Assembly: GCA_045652135.1 (NCBI GenBank)
Contig: JAZRTS010000188.1
Span: 1 to 38,426 of the forward strand
Direction: 5' to 3'
DNA: 38,426 nt
Origin: RGIG7213 sp045652135
GTDB taxonomy: Bacteria; Bacillota; Clostridia; Oscillospirales; CAG-272
The position numbers and the translations under genes are program-made. Of this stretch, positions 7,869 to 15,795 are shown in pieces. The notes beneath the pieces were generated by a model. It was given only the letters and a program-made list of their open reading frames with translations, did not search any database and was not told the DNA's origin. Position 1 is the first letter of the stretch, and the number at the start of each line of letters is the position of its first letter.

Positions 7869-8588
7869 ATTTTTCTTGATCCTGCCAAGCACAAGCCCCT
7901 TGCACTCAAATGTGTCATCGGGCTTTATTTTTATGTCCGCATACGAGGGGTTGAGCGAAATGAGTCTATCGCCGCCGAATTTTTTGATGTATCCTTCGCC
8001 GTTCAAGACGAATATACCGACTTTACCCTCATCAACTCGCGCTCCCGACTCAATTATGACGATGTCACCGTCGGAAAATTTCGGCTCCATACTGTCACCG
8101 CTTACACGCAGGGCAAAATCAGCCTTTTCAGTCAAGGGAGTTGAAGCAATCGTTATCTTCTGCGCGCGTGTGCTGTCAAGATAATAACCACAGCCTGCGG
8201 AAACGGGCATATCGTAAAAAAGTATCTTGACGGTGGTTTCATCATCCAGCTCATACGCACTGTTTTTCTTTTTCTTTTCTTCAAGGGTACGTTTGTATTC
8301 TCTTTCAAGGCACTGTGAAAAAGCCGTATATCCGACACCGTCAAGGGCGCGGATCTTTTTTATTATTTCCTTTTCATCATTGGAAACATCGCCGCCTCCC
8401 ACAAGCTCCGAAAGCGAAACACCGAGCGCATCTGCTATAGCACAAACAGTGGAAAGCTTCGGGCTTCCCGTTTGTCCCGCAAGTATTTTGTTTAAAGTTC
8501 CCAAAGGAATGCCTGCACGTTCCGCAAGCTCGTCGTTGCGCATACCCTTTTCGTTTTTTATCCTTTTTGTTTCAGAAAGCCAGTCCAT
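7860..8588 (-). CDS. XRE family repressor with LexA-type S24 self-cleavage domain
   Basis: A 242-residue repressor. Residues about 5-63 form a helix-turn-helix (NDELAERAGIPLGTLNKILAG); about 118-240 form an S24 peptidase domain. The likely scissile Ala-Gly is at 131-132 (PVSAGCG), the nucleophile Ser166 lies in SGDSMEP, and the general-base Lys is 202 or 203 in GYIKKF. A KKKK linker (about 105-108) joins the domains. This is the layout of lambda CI/ImmR-type and HdiR-type repressors: RecA-stimulated cleavage would relieve repression. AGGAG precedes the ATG. It is transcribed divergently from the membrane protein at 8756 across a region rich in TTACC half-sites, so autoregulation is likely. 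The DNA-binding domain is not LexA's winged helix. Confidence 0.9.
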   Translation of the reverse strand: MDWLSETKRIKNEKGMRNDELAERAGIPLGTLNKILAGQTGSPKLSTVCAIADALGVSLSELVGGGDVSNDEKEIIKKIRALDGVGYTAFSQCLEREYKRTLEEKKKKNSAYELDDETTVKILFYDMPVSAGCGYYLDSTRAQKITIASTPLTEKADFALRVSGDSMEPKFSDGDIVIIESGARVDEGKVGIFVLNGEGYIKKFGGDRLISLNPSYADIKIKPDDTFECKGLVLGRIKKNSQ

Positions 8589-8619
8589 ACCGTACTCCTA
8601 TCATCTTTTTACATTTACC

Positions 8620-8647
8620 ATTATACACATTTTTACCGTTTTGTCAA
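8620..8647 (-). promoter_or_regulatory. Promoter of the XRE-S24 repressor gene
   Basis: On the minus strand TTGACA (8647-8642) and TATAAT (8625-8620) are both perfect consensus with a 16-base spacer. TTACC half-sites at 8615-8619 and 8633-8637 flank or lie in it. Confidence 0.8.
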
Positions 8648-8686
8648 GTATTTTTCCAATTTTTTGACATTTTTTCGATTTTCCTA

Positions 8687-8715
8687 TTGACATTTTACCA
8701 TTTTCGGTGTATAAT
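8687..8715 (+). promoter_or_regulatory. Consensus sigma-A promoter of the small membrane protein gene
   Basis: TTGACA at 8687-8692 and TATAAT at 8710-8715, exactly 17 apart: a fully consensus promoter, the kind usually kept under a repressor. An ACC-N6-GGT dyad lies inside the spacer. Confidence 0.88.
8695..8710. promoter_or_regulatory. Candidate operator O1 (ACC-N6-GGT)
   Basis: ACC at 8697-8699 and GGT at 8706-8708 form a dyad with an AT-rich 6-base centre, placed in the promoter spacer where a repressor would exclude polymerase. Confidence 0.55.
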
Positions 8716-8725
8716 GCAACCATGA

Positions 8726-8741
8726 TAACCGATTTTGGTAA
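8726..8741. promoter_or_regulatory. Candidate operator O2 (ACC-N6-GGT)
   Basis: ACC at 8728-8730 and GGT at 8737-8739 repeat the O1 spacing. The dyad centres are 31 bp apart, close to three helical turns, so two dimers could sit on the same DNA face. Confidence 0.55.
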
Positions 8742-8755
8742 TTTGGAGGTATATT

Positions 8756-9100
8756 ATGAATAACAACATTTCTTTAAAATACACATCGAAAAAATCGCTC
8801 GGCATCACAGAATCCTTCGTTTCGCTTATAGCTTCTCTTTATCTCGGTGCTGAATACGTTGCTTACGTTTTGGGCTATGCGATAAGCGCTTGCGCTTCCG
8901 TTTTCAGAAGCCGTCACGCTTCTCTTTTTGTAATACTCGTTAAAAAGTACGCATCTGTTTGCGCGGTAACACTCGGCGCAGTTCTTTTCTTCGGAGTTAT
9001 AGGAGGAATGGAAGCAGGAACGATAGCCCCCCTGCCCGGCTTCATAATTTGCCTGGTTATGTTCGGCGCAGGCTTTATCGGACTCAACTCACGTAAATAA
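8756..9100 (+). CDS. Small membrane protein under a repressor-controlled promoter
   Basis: A 114-residue protein that I do not recognise. It has about three hydrophobic segments: around 23-50 (SLIASLYLGAEYVAYVLGYA), 66-86 (SVCAVTLGAVLFFGVIGG) and 90-110 (APLPGFIICLVMFGAGFIGL), and a short basic loop FRSRH between the first two. An upstream in-frame codon at 8735 exists, but the ATG at 8756 has GGAGG at an ideal distance. No LysM or other known domain is visible. The divergent layout with a LexA-like repressor resembles the lexA-yneA pair of Bacillus, where yneA encodes an SOS-induced division inhibitor. A role in a damage or stress response is inference from context only. Confidence 0.75.
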   Translation: MNNNISLKYTSKKSLGITESFVSLIASLYLGAEYVAYVLGYAISACASVFRSRHASLFVILVKKYASVCAVTLGAVLFFGVIGGMEAGTIAPLPGFIICLVMFGAGFIGLNSRK

Positions 9101-9150
9101 TTATTTAATTATTTTAAATCATTTTATTTCCTATTCATTGATATTTTCGC

Positions 9151-9201
9151 ACGGGTAGATGTTTTTATGGTGAAAACGCACCAAAACAGACACCCGTTTT
9201 T
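9151..9201 (+). terminator. Long interrupted terminator hairpin
   Basis: ACGGGT (9151-9156) pairs with ACCCGT (9192-9197), with an inner GTTTT/AAAAC helix and a TGGTG/CACCA helix around an AAAACG loop, followed by a T-run. It ends the transcript of the membrane protein gene. Confidence 0.65.
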
Positions 9202-9242
9202 GTATAAATGTACAAATATTTATAAAAGTTAATTTTTTATTA

Positions 9243-9271
9243 TTGATTATTATAAGAAATGATGATATAAT
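9243..9271 (+). promoter_or_regulatory. Sigma-A promoter of the peptide-binding lipoprotein gene
   Basis: TTGATT at 9243-9248 and TATAAT at 9266-9271, 17-base spacer; leader of about 45 bases. Confidence 0.85.
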
Positions 9272-9321
9272 GTTGGGGTAAACTATATTTATATGTAAGA
9301 ATCCAAGGAGGTTTCTGATCA

Positions 9322-11115
9322 ATGAAAAGAATTATAGCATTGTTGTTGTGCCTTGTATTTGCGTTTGCCGCTTTCACAGCTTGCGGCCGCGCTGAAAACG
9401 ATAACGGCGCAATTATACATATGTTCCTTTCTTCGGAAATTAAGAATTTTGACCCCGCGACCGCATACAAGGATGCTGACGCAGTAAAGATGCTCGGTAT
9501 TCTTTATGAAGGTATCACAAGGATCAACGCTGACGGCGATGTTGAAAACGCTATTGCGGACGATATCACCATCAACGAAGACGAAGACAGAGAAGAATAT
9601 AAGATGCTCATCAAACTCAAGAGCACTAAGTGGAGCGACGGCACGCCTGTAAGCGCAGATGACTTCATCTTTGCCTGGAAGCGTATCCTTCAGCCCGACT
9701 TCTCAAGCGATGCCGCTGTTCTTCTTTATGACATAAAGAATGCAAAGCCCGCTAAAGAAGGTGTTGCAGGCATAAGTATTGATGACGTCGGCATCACAGC
9801 TCCCGACAGCAACCTGCTCGAAATTGAATTTGAAGGTCCTATCGATTACGACCATTTTCTCGAACTTCTTGCTTCCCCCGCGCTTGTTCCCTTGCGTGAG
9901 GACAAAGTAAGTAAGCCTTTGACAGATGACGACGGTGTCGTTCAATACGATGAAAACGACCAGATGCTTTGCGATCCCACATGGGCTACAAAGGCAACAA
10001 TGATGGTTACAAACGGCAAGTTTGCCGTCAAGACAATGGACGACGAAAAAGAAAACAGCACGTATATTCTCGAACGTAACAAGTACTACAGACTTACGGG
10101 CGAAGACGGCGAAAATGAGCTTAAATACGTTAAGCCCCACAAGATCGTCGTTCACTACGAATATCTCGGCCGCGACGGTTCGGGACTTCAGGGATTGCTT
10201 GATGCATTCAACAACGGTGAAATTTTCTACCTTTCCAACCTTCCTTTGGATCAGATAGAGGCAAACCGTTCAAATCTCGAAATATCCGACCTTTTCTCAA
10301 CACACACATTTATGTTCAACCGTTCCAACAAGACGTTTGATTCCGCTGAAGTGCGCCGTGCTTTGTCACTTGCGCTTGACCGTGATCACATCGTTTCAAT
10401 AACGGGCGGAACAAACAAGGCTGCAACGGGCATCGTTCCTTCCCCCGTTTATAACACGAAGGAAGGCACATCATTCCGCGAAGCTCAGGGCGCCATCCTC
10501 GCAACAACAGCAAACATTGACGAAGCTAAATCTCTTATCAAGGGCGCAACGATAGAATCCAAGGACATCAAGCTCGTTTGCAGAGATTACACACTTAACG
10601 GTGTTGATAAGCTCGTTGCAGAGTACGCCAAGGAACAGTGGAAGCAGCTCGGTTTCAGCGTCACTGTAAAAGCCCTCGACAGAGATGATTACGCAAAGGC
10701 TATTGAAGAAGGCGATTACGATATTCTTTCCGTTGACTATCAGTCGAACTCAACAGATGCTATCGGTACACTTGCTCCGTTTGCTATCGAATACAGCGGC
10801 GCGGCACGTGATACACTTAACAACGATTACACAGCTAAGCCCGGTCTTTCAGGCTACACAGGCGAAGCTTACAGCGCACTTATCAAGGAAGCGATAGCAC
10901 TTGCTCCCTACTCAAATGAAAGAGCCGCAAAGCTTGCAGAAGCTGAAAAGCTTCTTATGGAAGAAATGGCGATAATCCCGCTTCAGTTCAACACGGAATA
11001 CTACCTCATTTCCGAGGATCTTTCCAAGGTTGATTCCTCAATCTTCGGTTACAGATTCTTCGAAAAGGCAAAGCTCAAGGATTACGAAAAGTTCCTTGAA
11101 ACATCCGCTTCGTAA
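9322..11115 (+). CDS. Peptide ABC transporter substrate-binding lipoprotein (OppA/DppA family)
   Basis: A 597-residue family 5 extracellular solute-binding protein. The signal peptide ends in the lipobox FTAC with Cys21, so it is anchored to the outer face of the membrane. Family features include FDPATAYKDADAVKMLGILYEGI, the TKWSDGTPVSADDFIFAWKRIL motif, EVRRALSLALDRDHI and a C-terminal EKLLMEEMAIIPLQFNTEYYL. It would bind oligopeptides and deliver them to an Opp/Dpp permease. No permease or ATPase genes are next to it: it has its own promoter and a strong terminator, so it is an orphan binding protein. AAGGAGG precedes the ATG. Confidence 0.93.
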   Translation: MKRIIALLLCLVFAFAAFTACGRAENDNGAIIHMFLSSEIKNFDPATAYKDADAVKMLGILYEGITRINADGDVENAIADDITINEDEDREEYKMLIKLKSTKWSDGTPVSADDFIFAWKRILQPDFSSDAAVLLYDIKNAKPAKEGVAGISIDDVGITAPDSNLLEIEFEGPIDYDHFLELLASPALVPLREDKVSKPLTDDDGVVQYDENDQMLCDPTWATKATMMVTNGKFAVKTMDDEKENSTYILERNKYYRLTGEDGENELKYVKPHKIVVHYEYLGRDGSGLQGLLDAFNNGEIFYLSNLPLDQIEANRSNLEISDLFSTHTFMFNRSNKTFDSAEVRRALSLALDRDHIVSITGGTNKAATGIVPSPVYNTKEGTSFREAQGAILATTANIDEAKSLIKGATIESKDIKLVCRDYTLNGVDKLVAEYAKEQWKQLGFSVTVKALDRDDYAKAIEEGDYDILSVDYQSNSTDAIGTLAPFAIEYSGAARDTLNNDYTAKPGLSGYTGEAYSALIKEAIALAPYSNERAAKLAEAEKLLMEEMAIIPLQFNTEYYLISEDLSKVDSSIFGYRFFEKAKLKDYEKFLETSAS

Positions 11116-11129
11116 GTATTACATAAGCA

Positions 11130-11165
11130 AATCTCCCAACGGACAAACCGTTGGGAGATTTTTTA
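11130..11165 (+). terminator. Strong intrinsic terminator of the peptide-binding protein gene
   Basis: A perfect 13-bp stem (11130-11142 with 11148-11160) around an ACAAA loop, followed by a T-run. It overlaps the stop region of the convergent gene at 11163. Confidence 0.93.
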
Positions 11166-11855
11166 TTTATTTGAAATAAAATTTTCCGAGATATATTTTT
11201 CAGCTCTGTAGCCGAGCAAAAAAGTAACATCATCTGATGAAAGCTCACAGCGCAAGCACTTCCCGTCAATTTGCTTTGCAAGCGTTATTTCATCAGCCTT
11301 GAAAGCATAACATCCGAGGTCTTTTTCACCGTACAAAAAACCGTGAACTATATCTTTAGTTATACGCAGCTCATCACCGCAGATAAAAATGCACACATCG
11401 CAATCGATAAATTTTTTATCCGTCGATTCAAAGCATTTTGTTATTATATACGGCTCATTAAGTCCGTAAAACTCACGCAGATGCGCGCTCGCCTTTGATA
11501 TTATTTCTTTTTTCAGATTGGGAACATGAAGCGACTCGATCTTATTCCAAAGCGGTGTTGTAAGAATCGCCGTTATTATCACACTCACTATAAGCATTAT
11601 CAAACCAAGTATCACATCTGCGATTATAGCAAGAATTTCCAGAAAGAACACCGTCGGTGTAGGAATCAATAAAATTAACTTCGTACCCACCCACACACAT
11701 GCAAGAAAAATCACACCTGCCAGAACAGCGCCGAGCTTTTCCAGCAATTTCTTTTTACGGAATATGCGTTTTTCGTTTCCGGAAAGCATCTCATATTGCT
11801 CTTTTAAAGCATTTTCTTTATTTTTATCAGTATTTTTATATTTGAAATAACGCAC
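11163..11855 (-). CDS. Uncharacterised membrane protein with two transmembrane segments
   Basis: A 230-residue protein if the GTG at 11855 is used; this codon has AAGGAGG four bases upstream. The frame stays open upstream to 11939, but that stretch contains the terminator hairpin of the preceding gene, so the longer form is unlikely. The N-terminus (RYFKYKNTDKNKENALKEQY) is basic and helical. Two hydrophobic spans (about 40-66 and 69-99) are separated by a short turn with PTP. The C-terminal 130 residues are soluble and include FIDCDVCIFICGDELRI. I do not recognise a function; proteins with a similar K-rich start are common hypotheticals in Clostridia. Confidence 0.75.
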   Translation of the reverse strand: MRYFKYKNTDKNKENALKEQYEMLSGNEKRIFRKKKLLEKLGAVLAGVIFLACVWVGTKLILLIPTPTVFFLEILAIIADVILGLIMLIVSVIITAILTTPLWNKIESLHVPNLKKEIISKASAHLREFYGLNEPYIITKCFESTDKKFIDCDVCIFICGDELRITKDIVHGFLYGEKDLGCYAFKADEITLAKQIDGKCLRCELSSDDVTFLLGYRAEKYISENFISNK

Positions 11856-11918
11856 ATTTCCTCCTTGTTTTATGATTATTCTTCTGTAAAAAATTATGTA
11901 GAGAGCATACTCGATAAC

Positions 11919-11953
11919 ACAAAAACCGCAGAAAATCAATCCGCGGTTTTTGT
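11919..11953 (-). terminator. Terminator of the 12003-12239 gene
   Basis: ACAAAAACCGC and GCGGTTTTTGT form an 11-bp stem around a 13-base loop; the T-run is within the right arm on the minus strand. It probably works in both directions. Confidence 0.7.
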
Positions 11954-12002
11954 ATCGTTTCTCTGTTCAAAGTATCACATCGAGTGTGATGCATTTTAAT
12001 AA

Positions 12003-12239
12003 TTATTTTACTATCTTCAAGAATACGAGAATGGAAAGTATAACTCCGATGAGTACGTAAAGCTCAACGATAGCACCTAAAACACCTGCAAAAATGCCTA
12101 CTACGGGAATTTTTGCAAGAACTCCGATAAGAACACCTGCGATAGCACCAACCACAACGTATATAACGATTCTGATGATCATGCCTGCGAGATCCTTAAC
12201 TCCGAAGGCGCCGGGGAATATTTTCTTAAGTATATCCAT
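12003..12239 (-). CDS. Small hydrophobic membrane protein
   Basis: A 78-residue protein starting MDILKKIFPGAFGVKDLAG, with two long hydrophobic spans (about 20-42, GMIIRIVIYVVVGAIAGVLIGV, and 46-76, VVGIFAGVLGAIVELYVLIGV). The start at 12239 is chosen because AAAGGG lies 8 bases upstream; the 20 codons before it overlap its own promoter. It has its own near-consensus promoter and a terminator, so it is monocistronic. Small two-span proteins of this kind are frequent in Clostridia; no function is known to me. Confidence 0.75.
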   Translation of the reverse strand: MDILKKIFPGAFGVKDLAGMIIRIVIYVVVGAIAGVLIGVLAKIPVVGIFAGVLGAIVELYVLIGVILSILVFLKIVK

Positions 12240-12270
12240 GACAATACCCTTTCTTTGATTTGATACTATC

Positions 12271-12299
12271 ATTATACTCAATACTTTCAATAAAGTCAA
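12271..12299 (-). promoter_or_regulatory. Promoter of the small membrane protein gene
   Basis: Minus-strand TTGACT (12299-12294) and TATAAT (12276-12271), 17-base spacer. Confidence 0.85.
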
Positions 12300-12306
12300 T
12301 ACAAAA

Positions 12307-13344
12307 TTACGATTCTTTTGACGAAGAATGCATTATTTCCCCGACAAGGCTTGATAAAAACGGAAAAAAGAGCATTCCGACAAAGCCAAAAAGCTTGAAG
12401 CCGAGGTACATAGAAAACATTGAAAAAAGCGGATGAAGTCCGACCTTTTTACCAAGCACGGCAGGCTCTAAAAACTGGCGCACACCGCTTATGATGATAA
12501 AAAGCACGCAAAGACCGCCTGCGCGCACGGCGTTACCGACGGAAAACTCATATAATGCCCACGGCAAAAGCACCGTGCCGACACCCAAAATCGGCAGAAT
12601 ATCGACCACTGCCGCAACCGATGCCGTGAGCAAGGCATAGTTTACACCGAGAATCAGCAAACCGACAAAAAGCTCCGCAAAGGTTATCATCATTATGATA
12701 AAATATCCCTTTAAAAATCCGCAAAGAGCATTTATGCCTCTGCGCTTGATAAAACCGAGCTTTGAAAATGCACCGCCTGACATTTTTTCACGGCAAAAGG
12801 CACGTATTTTATCATAATCCGACAAAAAATAAACGGCTGAAAAAACGAATGCGGCGAAAAAGAAAATAAGATTTGGCAGAAATTCCGCAATGCCACCTAC
12901 AAGTGACGGTATTTTTTCTTCGAAAAAGTGTCCTGCCGTCTTTAAAACGTCAATCCCCGTGTTTTCGGCAGCGGATATGAGTGATGAGATAATGGGGATA
13001 TTCCTCAACGATACAAGCGTGTCGCCTTGCATATTTGAAGAAAGTCTTGTAACAAGCTCACGTCCCTCGTTATATAACCTTGCGGATATCAAATACAGTA
13101 TAAAAAATACAAATGCACCGCATACGCTTACCAAAAGCGCGGAAATTATTTTTCTTGACAGATTCGTGCGGAAGCGTATCAAGCGCATCGCGGGGCGCAG
13201 TAAAAGCGAAAGCAGAAAACCGAGAACGAACGGCAGAATCACCGAAAACAGATATTTAAAAAAAATAAACACGGCTAAAGCGGCAATTCCGCCGTACAGA
13301 ATCAATGTCAGAAGTCTTGCCGGTTCTTCTTTAGGTAAACGCAT
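12307..13344 (-). CDS. AI-2E family transporter, sporulation membrane protein YtvI-like
   Basis: A 345-residue polytopic membrane protein of the AI-2E/UPF0118 family. Hydrophobic spans occur at the N-terminus (two), around 70-90, 155-180 and in a C-terminal group. Conserved pieces are the VDILPILGVGTVLLPWALY segment and EPAVLGKKVGLHPLFSMFSMYLGFKLFGFVGMLFFP, both typical of the YtvI branch, which is a sporulation protein in Bacillus. The transported substrate is not known for this branch. The codon at 13350 is GTG; I prefer the ATG at 13344 with AAAGG just upstream. The next gene leftwards has its own promoter. Confidence 0.85.
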   Translation of the reverse strand: MRLPKEEPARLLTLILYGGIAALAVFIFFKYLFSVILPFVLGFLLSLLLRPAMRLIRFRTNLSRKIISALLVSVCGAFVFFILYLISARLYNEGRELVTRLSSNMQGDTLVSLRNIPIISSLISAAENTGIDVLKTAGHFFEEKIPSLVGGIAEFLPNLIFFFAAFVFSAVYFLSDYDKIRAFCREKMSGGAFSKLGFIKRRGINALCGFLKGYFIIMMITFAELFVGLLILGVNYALLTASVAAVVDILPILGVGTVLLPWALYEFSVGNAVRAGGLCVLFIIISGVRQFLEPAVLGKKVGLHPLFSMFSMYLGFKLFGFVGMLFFPFLSSLVGEIMHSSSKES

Positions 13345-13396
13345 AATCACCTTTAAAAATTAAATTATTATTCATCATTAAAAATTACCCTCGGTG

Positions 13397-13402
13397 TATA
13401 AT
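13397..13402 (+). promoter_or_regulatory. Possible -10 element for the M24 peptidase gene
   Basis: A perfect TATAAT lies 28 bases before the start codon, but no good -35 hexamer is visible 16-18 bases upstream. Confidence 0.4.
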
Positions 13403-13430
13403 AAAACAAATACCGAAAGGGGAAAAACGT

Positions 13431-14489
13431 ATGCTCTTGGGAAAATACGAAAAAATACAAAACGCTATACCGTCGGATGCAGACGGAATACTTCTCACCT
13501 CGGAGATTTCACAATACTATGCCACCGCCTTTGAGCTTCAGGACGGTTACGTGCTTATAACAAAAAACAAAACGTACCTTTTGTGCGATTTCAGATATAC
13601 GGAAGCGGCAAAAGAACATTGCAAAGATAAAATACTCGTTGACGAGTCATCGCGCCTCGGTGAGATACTTGCCTGTGAAAACGTAAAAACGCTTATGTTT
13701 GAGGAAGACCTTCTGACCGTTGCAGAGCTTGAAAGGCTGACGGAAAAATATAACTTCGTTAAATTTATAAAATCGGAGGGACTCGTAAAAAAGCTCCGTG
13801 TATTCAAGGACGATGATGAGATAGAATGTATCATCGCCGCACAGCGTATCGCCGAAAAATCGTTTTCTGCCCTTTTACCGCTTATAAAAGATGGAATGAC
13901 GGAAACGGAGCTTGCTGTGGAGCTCGAATTTTTAATGCGAAAAAACGGTGCACAGGGACCTGCCTTTGAAACGATATTTATAAGCGGCGCATCAACCTCG
14001 AAGCCGCACGGTGTGCCAAAGAACGTGCCGATAGAAAAAGGCTTTGTGACCGTTGATTTCGGTGCTGTGTACAACGGCTACAGATCCGATATGACGAGAA
14101 CCTTTGCCTTTGGGTCTGCAAGTAACGAAATGCGTGATATTTACAACACCGTTTTAAAAGCGCAAATATCCGCACTTGAATATCTTGAGAACGACGGACG
14201 TGACTGTTTTGAAGCCGACAAGCGTGCAAGGGATATAATTAACGAAAAATACAACGGCACATTCGGCCACAGTCTCGGTCACGGTGTCGGACTTCAGATA
14301 CACGAAAACCCTCGTCTTTCTCCCGCTTGCAAAGACGAAAAGCTTTTAAAGGGACACGTCGTCACGGTCGAGCCCGGAATATATATACCCAAGTATATGG
14401 GCGTAAGAATTGAAGATATGATAGTAGTATACGAAGACGGAGTACAAAATATTACACGTTATCCCAAGGAACTGGTTGAAATTTGTTAA
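13431..14489 (+). CDS. Xaa-Pro aminopeptidase (M24 family)
   Basis: A 352-residue metallopeptidase of the aminopeptidase P type, which removes N-terminal residues preceding proline. Residues about 1-125 form the creatinase-like N-domain; about 130-352 form the pita-bread catalytic domain. The five metal ligands are visible: Asp in VDFGAVYNGY, Asp in RSDMTRTF, His in HSLGHGVGLQIHENP, Glu in TVEPGIYIP and Glu in GVRIEDM. No signal peptide, so it is cytoplasmic and likely serves peptide turnover. AAAGGGG precedes the ATG. The following gene efp has its own promoter; the pepP-like/efp pairing is common in Firmicutes. Confidence 0.93.
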   Translation: MLLGKYEKIQNAIPSDADGILLTSEISQYYATAFELQDGYVLITKNKTYLLCDFRYTEAAKEHCKDKILVDESSRLGEILACENVKTLMFEEDLLTVAELERLTEKYNFVKFIKSEGLVKKLRVFKDDDEIECIIAAQRIAEKSFSALLPLIKDGMTETELAVELEFLMRKNGAQGPAFETIFISGASTSKPHGVPKNVPIEKGFVTVDFGAVYNGYRSDMTRTFAFGSASNEMRDIYNTVLKAQISALEYLENDGRDCFEADKRARDIINEKYNGTFGHSLGHGVGLQIHENPRLSPACKDEKLLKGHVVTVEPGIYIPKYMGVRIEDMIVVYEDGVQNITRYPKELVEIC

Positions 14490-14526
14490 TATTTTGAGTA
14501 TTTTTTTAAAATATTGCTGTAGCATC

Positions 14527-14555
14527 TTGAAAACTTCCCCTATGTGATATATAAT
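14527..14555 (+). promoter_or_regulatory. Sigma-A promoter of efp
   Basis: TTGAAA at 14527-14532 and TATAAT at 14550-14555, 17-base spacer. Confidence 0.85.
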
Positions 14556-14598
14556 GATTGAGTATAAATATAATAATTATTTTGGAGGTACATATACT

Positions 14599-15159
14599 AT
14601 GTTGATGGCAGGCGATTTCAGAAACGGCAAAACCTTTGAACTTGACGGTAACGTAATGCAGGTTATTGAATTCCAGCACGTTAAGCCCGGAAAAGGTGCC
14701 GCTTTCGTCCGTACAAAAATGAAAAACGTAATTACAGGTGCGGTAATTGAAAGATCTTTCTCACCCACGGATAAATTTGAGGAAGCTATCGTTGAAAGAA
14801 AGGATATGCAGTATTCTTACAACGACGGCGATATCTACTACTTCATGGATCTTGAAACGTATGATATGCTTCCCTTGAACTCCGACAAACTCAGCGACAA
14901 CTTCAAGTTTGTTAAGGAAGAAATGATCTGTAAGATCGTATCCTACAAGGGCAACGTATTCAGTGTTGAACCCCCCATGTTCGTTGAACTCGTTGTTACA
15001 CAGACAGACCCCGGCTTCAAGGGTGATACAGCTCAGGGTACAACAAAGCCCGCTACACTTGAAACAGGCGTTTCCATCAAAGTTCCGCTCTTTATCAACG
15101 AAGGCGACGTTCTTCGTATCGATACAAGAACCGGCGAATATCTTGAAAGAGCAAAATAA
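14599..15159 (+). CDS. efp: Elongation factor P
   Basis: EF-P of 186 residues. It binds between the P and E sites and rescues ribosomes stalled at polyproline stretches. The KOW-like N-terminal domain starts MLMAGDFRNGKTFELDG; the loop HVKPGKGAAFVR carries the conserved lysine that is modified in some bacteria. Two OB-like domains follow, with SVEPPMFVELVVTQTDPGFKGDTAQGTTKPATLETG. The frame is open from 14554, but GGAGGT at 14584-14589 selects the ATG at 14599. The next gene starts 21 bases after the stop. Confidence 0.97.
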   Translation: MLMAGDFRNGKTFELDGNVMQVIEFQHVKPGKGAAFVRTKMKNVITGAVIERSFSPTDKFEEAIVERKDMQYSYNDGDIYYFMDLETYDMLPLNSDKLSDNFKFVKEEMICKIVSYKGNVFSVEPPMFVELVVTQTDPGFKGDTAQGTTKPATLETGVSIKVPLFINEGDVLRIDTRTGEYLERAK

Positions 15160-15180
15160 TAATTCTGAAAGGGTATCAAA

Positions 15181-15735
15181 ATGACCTTAAACGAAAAAAC
15201 AGCTTATCTTAAAGGCTTGGCAGACGGTCTTAAGTTTGACGAAAATGACGATTACGCACTCGTTCTGAAAAAGATCATCGAGGTGCTTGACGACGTTGCA
15301 ATGACAGTCAGCGACCTTGAAGAAAAGACAGACGAGCTTGATGCGTACATTGAAGAAATAGACGAGGATCTCGGTGCTGTCGAAGAAGAAATCTACAGCG
15401 GTGAGTGTAATTGCGGTTGTTGTGATTGCGACGATGACGATGATGACGACGACGATGACGATGACGACGATGACGACGATGATGACGATGAATACGACGA
15501 ATTCGACGACGACGATTTCGATGAAGATTTCGACGATGATGACGACGTTGTATTTGAAGTCAACTGTCCCTGCTGCGACGAAACGATTTGTCTTCCCTCA
15601 ACAATAGACTTGGCGCACGTTATCTGCCCTGCTTGCGGTGAAGAATTCTCCTGCATTTACGATGAATGCGAAGATGAAGAATGCGGTTGCTGCTGCCACT
15701 GCGACGACGAAGAAGACGAAGAAGACGAGGATTAA
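15181..15735 (+). CDS. Acidic CxxC protein, CD1247 N-terminal domain type
   Basis: A 184-residue protein. Residues 1-75 (EKTAYLKGLADGLKFD, then a helical Glu-rich stretch) match the CD1247 N-terminal domain often found beside efp in Clostridia. A Cys cluster CNCGCCDC is followed by about 20 consecutive aspartates and more D/E-rich sequence. The C-terminal part has zinc-ribbon-like pairs (CPCC, CPAC) and a terminal CGCCCHC cluster, ending in an acidic tail. Function is unknown; metal binding is inferred from the Cys pairs. The Asp tract is coded by a GAC/GAT repeat that is likely to vary in length. AAAGGG precedes the ATG and it is probably co-transcribed with efp. Confidence 0.82.
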   Translation: MTLNEKTAYLKGLADGLKFDENDDYALVLKKIIEVLDDVAMTVSDLEEKTDELDAYIEEIDEDLGAVEEEIYSGECNCGCCDCDDDDDDDDDDDDDDDDDDDDEYDEFDDDDFDEDFDDDDDVVFEVNCPCCDETICLPSTIDLAHVICPACGEEFSCIYDECEDEECGCCCHCDDEEDEEDED

Positions 15736-15747
15736 TCACAAAAGTTA

Positions 15748-15776
15748 AACCCGAATGGAGACATTCGGGTTTTTTG
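15748..15776 (+). terminator. Terminator of efp and the CD1247-type gene
   Basis: AACCCGAATG and CATTCGGGTT form a 10-bp stem around GAGA, followed by a T-run. Confidence 0.92.
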
Positions 15777-15795
15777 TATAAATTTAATCATTTAA

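Noticed and set aside
7860..8588. The XRE-S24 gene as lexA itself
   Set aside because: The DNA-binding domain is an XRE helix-turn-helix, not the LexA winged helix, and its putative operators do not match the SOS box in front of recA.
11856..11939. N-terminal extension of the 230-residue membrane protein
   Set aside because: It overlaps the terminator hairpin of the preceding gene, whereas the GTG at 11855 has AAGGAGG upstream.
15393..15656. Serine-rich reading frame opposite the Asp-rich gene
   Set aside because: The poly-Ser comes from reading the GAY repeat on the other strand; no ribosome site, and the plus-strand gene has a clear start, domains and terminator.
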